DNA of 64,000 nt from contig BGKB01000028.1 in the NCBI GenBank assembly GCA_003116975.1, positions 310,001 through 374,000 of the forward strand, in the 5' to 3' direction. The position numbers and the translations under genes were made by a program. Origin of the DNA: Aurantiochytrium sp. KH105 (lineage: Eukaryota; Sar; Bigyra; Thraustochytrida; Thraustochytriidae). The number at the start of each line of letters is the position of its first letter. Within the stretch, counting starts at the first letter, position 1. Shown one piece after another: positions 61,203-64,000 of the stretch. Below the pieces are notes generated by a model. That model ran no database searches and was not told the DNA's origin. It saw only the letters and a program-made list of their open reading frames with translations.

Positions 61203-63536
61203 CTAACAGCAGCGCGTGCCGGCCTTTGCGTTCCTCCTCTTGCAGCGAACCTTCATCTTGTTCTTGTGCACCTGGTAATACTTGTTTCGACCGCAGCTCG
61301 TGGTCGACCAGACCCACTTGTTGTCAAAGTTGCAGGTGTTTTCGATCTCTGCATAGAGCAAATCACTAGCATCACAGAGAGCCATATCCATGTCTGTGCA
61401 GAGGCTCTCAGCAGTGTCGTACTTTTGATTTCCACATGCACTCGGGGTTTCAATATCGTCAACGGCGGAAGGGACGTCATCAGCATTGTAGCAGGCAGCG
61501 TTCTTGCTCTCCTCCGGCAAGAGGGCCCAAGCGCAGCCATCCGTAGTCTCGCAGAGGCTCTCGGTGAGGACGGCGCAAGGAAGTTCGTCGTTGAGGTCAT
61601 AGCATGTCTTGGTGTTTTGATACCAGAGACAGTGGTCCGCATTTTTGCAGCGAACCTTTTTTCTGTCGAGAGAGGAGCAAGAAACTGTCGGGTAGCTTGT
61701 CGGGGCTGGCGTCGGCGACTTGGTTGGCTGAGGCGTCGGCGGCGTCGGCGCAGCAGTGGTTGGATAGGGTGTCGGGGCCTGTGTGAAGCCCGTGAAACTC
61801 AGAGAGCCGAGCTCGGCAGTGACTGTAGCACCATCTTCAGCATAGTCAATCAAGTTTTGAAAGGTTTGTGCATGCTTGTAGCCAATCATGACCGAGAGAA
61901 GCTCCGTCGTGTCTGTTCCATAGTAGTTGGCAGGAAAAATTGCATCCGTAGCTCCGAGCAAGCGGAAGATGACAGCCTTGGCGCCCTGGTTCTCCGCGGT
62001 CTTCACCTTGTCAAAGAACAGACAGTCGCCACGAGGGACCATCACAATCTTGTCCGTGAAGTCTTCGTCAGTTTCCGTGCAAAGGCTGTTTTCGGTCGAA
62101 AAAAGCTCGCCGCTGATCAGCTCGTCAGAGGGAAAGTCAGCGCCAAAGGTCGACTTCTCAAAAGCAACACAGTACCCATCAGCGCACACGGCGTTCGGCA
62201 GGTTCGTGGGCGGCATCGTCGGCGACACGGTGGGAGGCGTCGGCGGACCCGTGTACGTGGGCACCTGCAGCAAAAGGTTCGGGCTGTCGTCGCCCTCGAG
62301 GCCCAAGACCTTATCGGCAACCAAAAGGCTGAACAGCTCCGACTGAGCAGCGTCCTTGTCCTTGTTGTGCTTCTCAAGGAGAGTCGCAGCAACGCCCGCA
62401 ACGTGAGGCGTCGCCATCGAGGTTCCACTAATGGTCTTGACAGCAGAGGTGCTACCCTTCCAGGTCGACTTGATGCTCGAGCCAGGTGCAAAGACATCCG
62501 TGCACTCGCCGTAGTTCGAGTAGCTGGCCATGTAATCGGTCGAGGTCGTCGCGCCGACAGTGATGACACCACCGTTGGCACCGTTGCCACCAGCACTTGC
62601 AGGCGAGACGTTGCAGGCATCCTGGTTCTCGTTACCGGCAGCCACCACAACAATCATGCCGGCCTCGACGGCTTCGTTGACGGCGTTGTTCATGGACGAA
62701 CTGTAGCCTCCGCCGAGAGACATGGAGATGACCGCAGACTCGCCATTGTACTGGTCAGCCTGGTGCTGGACGGCCCAGTTGATGCCCTTGATGACACCCG
62801 AGGTCGAGCCCGAGCCGGACGACGAGAGGACCTTGACGCCAAAGATGGTAGCCTCGCGGGCAATGCCATAGGTGCCACCAGCGGCCGTTCCGGAGCAGTG
62901 GGTACCGTGGCCGTTGCCATCGGTGATGGAGCCGCCAGACTCGGAGGTAAAGTCCTGCATGAGGTAGGCACGGCCGCCAAAGTCGTTGTGGTCCTCGTTG
63001 ACGCCGGTATCGACAATGTAAATGTTGACGCCAATGCCAGTGTGCGAGACCTCAAGAGCGGTGTTGCTGAGAGGAAGATCTTCCTGATCGATGCGGTCGA
63101 GACCCCAGGACGCTGGCGTGGCATCGTTGATGACGATGGAGTCAGCCTCAACGCTCTTGACCTTGGGGAGCCCCTCGACAAAAACCTTGAGCTCCTCGGT
63201 TCCGCTAAAGAAGACGAAGCAAGTCTTGATCGTAGCTGTCGTGACCTCGTCCTCAGACTCCTCGTAGGCACGAAGGGAAGAAGTGGTAGAATCAGCAGGG
63301 TTGTTTTTTTTCCATGTCGTGATGTTTTCCTTGATAAGATCACAAGCAGCGCCGGTGTCCACGCCATCGTAGACCTCAGCAATGAAGTCGCTGTTCGACT
63401 GAAGACCACGTCTGGACTTGATGAGCAATCGGCGCGCAGCTTCTTGCGAGTCATCGTCCTCCAGAACCATGCCGTTCGCATGGCCCAGCAAGGCCGTGGC
63501 AATGGCCATAAAATAGACGAGCTTCGATAGCATCAT
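61203..63536 (-). CDS. Secreted subtilisin-like serine protease (S8, proteinase K type) with PA domain, B
   Basis: 777 residues; two adjacent Met codons open it. Signal peptide (MMLSKLVYFMAIATALLGHANG), I9-type propeptide, S8 domain with D176, H210, oxyanion N302 and S373, PA domain, a Pro/Thr linker and a Cys-rich C-terminal region ending GTRCC, in the same order as the paralogue 4.6 kb away. The middle of the gene (about 61860-63245) is almost the same DNA as 54930-56318, third codon positions included, whereas the first 97 codons, the last 190 codons and the promoter are clearly diverged. It should be an active secreted protease. Propeptide residues 80-97 differ most (Ser/Thr/Glu-rich here). 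Confidence 0.93.
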   Translation of the reverse strand: MMLSKLVYFMAIATALLGHANGMVLEDDDSQEAARRLLIKSRRGLQSNSDFIAEVYDGVDTGAACDLIKENITTWKKNNPADSTTSSLRAYEESEDEVTTATIKTCFVFFSGTEELKVFVEGLPKVKSVEADSIVINDATPASWGLDRIDQEDLPLSNTALEVSHTGIGVNIYIVDTGVNEDHNDFGGRAYLMQDFTSESGGSITDGNGHGTHCSGTAAGGTYGIAREATIFGVKVLSSSGSGSTSGVIKGINWAVQHQADQYNGESAVISMSLGGGYSSSMNNAVNEAVEAGMIVVVAAGNENQDACNVSPASAGGNGANGGVITVGATTSTDYMASYSNYGECTDVFAPGSSIKSTWKGSTSAVKTISGTSMATPHVAGVAATLLEKHNKDKDAAQSELFSLLVADKVLGLEGDDSPNLLLQVPTYTGPPTPPTVSPTMPPTNLPNAVCADGYCVAFEKSTFGADFPSDELISGELFSTENSLCTETDEDFTDKIVMVPRGDCLFFDKVKTAENQGAKAVIFRLLGATDAIFPANYYGTDTTELLSVMIGYKHAQTFQNLIDYAEDGATVTAELGSLSFTGFTQAPTPYPTTAAPTPPTPQPTKSPTPAPTSYPTVSCSSLDRKKVRCKNADHCLWYQNTKTCYDLNDELPCAVLTESLCETTDGCAWALLPEESKNAACYNADDVPSAVDDIETPSACGNQKYDTAESLCTDMDMALCDASDLLYAEIENTCNFDNKWVWSTTSCGRNKYYQVHKNKMKVRCKRRNAKAGTRCC

Positions 63537-64000
63537 GATGTGTTTGCAGCTGTCCTACCCCGGTTAGTGATTCACTTTCCTTGTTACTCGAAAAGCCCGA
63601 TCCGGGACTTTCGAAATGCAACGGGTCTTATGCACGAACGCTATGGAGCTCGCACGGGTCGACCGTGCTTGATAGCTATAGCTGTTTGTTTGGTTCGATC
63701 AAATTTTGGATTTGCCTTGATCGTCCGGCCAAGATTGAGCGAGCGAACCCCTTCTTCGTCTCACCAAATGCAAGAGAGCTCCTTTTCTTTTACTGATTGT
63801 CCGCGCCGAGCGGAGCGGCCCAAGAGAAAATCCGCGCAACTTCCTCTTTCTTCTTTGACTTTGTCTCGTAGGGGGCGGCGATTTACATCTAATCCTTTGC
63901 ACGTGGGTTTCAGACTATGCGTCGCGCCGCTTCGTCCCTCTCTCGGTTTCTATTATTTACAGACAACGTGTCATATGCACGTTTCCTTGTATATGGCGCG
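63537..64000. other. Upstream flank of subtilase B to window edge
   Basis: 464 bases. It does not resemble the upstream flank of subtilase A. No gene or clear motif is seen. Confidence 0.5.

Noticed and set aside
61146-63530. A 794-codon open frame antisense to subtilase B (and a similar one antisense to subtilase A)
   Set aside because: It is the mirror of a highly codon-biased gene; the sense frame has signal peptide, full catalytic triad and PA domain.

Overview
The window looks like nuclear DNA from a thraustochytrid (labyrinthulomycete stramenopile) or a close relative; this is inference. The support is a GC-rich genome, very long genes that read through without introns, strong glutamine/proline/serine low complexity inside eukaryotic regulatory proteins, and family members (p300/CBP-type acetyltransferases with a plant-HAC-like HAT/ZZ arrangement, FIBP, SMG7/EST1, SNF1/AMPK-type kinase) that are purely eukaryotic. 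Sixteen genes can be supported, one of them cut by the left edge. Intergenic regions are 0.15-4.6 kb and full of simple repeats.

Layout. 1-902: 3' end of a G-protein alpha subunit gene. 3.3-19.6 kb: two tandem, same-strand, diverged p300/CBP (KAT3) acetyltransferase genes, each behind a very GC-rich upstream region. 20.2-20.9 kb: a Tim17/22/23-like membrane protein on the minus strand. 23.1-29.5 kb: two neighbouring kinases of the CAMK/CDPK kind, both with an N-myristoylation signal and degenerate EF hands. 29.6-34.5 kb: divergent pair of an FIBP homologue (minus) and an F-box/ankyrin protein (plus). 35.5-40.7 kb: convergent pair of an SMG7/EST1-like protein (plus) and an SNF1/AMPK-like kinase (minus). 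43.2-47.3 kb: RNase-kappa-like protein (plus), tail-anchored cyclophilin (minus), and a mitochondrial FMN/3Fe-4S glutamate-synthase-type protein (minus). 48.2-52.0 kb: an EXOSC10/Rrp6-like protein whose four catalytic acidic residues are all replaced. 54.3-63.5 kb: two secreted subtilisin-like proteases separated by 4.6 kb of repeat-rich DNA.

The genes do not form one pathway. Themes are transcriptional acetylation (two KAT3s), signalling (G alpha, three kinases, F-box/ankyrin) and RNA surveillance (SMG7-like, EXOSC10-like). The points most worth a second look are: the EXOSC10-like pseudo-exonuclease; a recurring upstream element, GCGCAAGT(G/C)GG(N)TAT, found in inverted pairs before four genes; the near-identity of the two subtilases confined to the middle of the coding region, as gene conversion would leave; paired 3' hairpins shared by the two subtilase genes; and KAT3 proteins that combine an animal-type bromodomain with a plant-type HAT split by low-complexity inserts. 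All domain calls were made by eye; no search was run.
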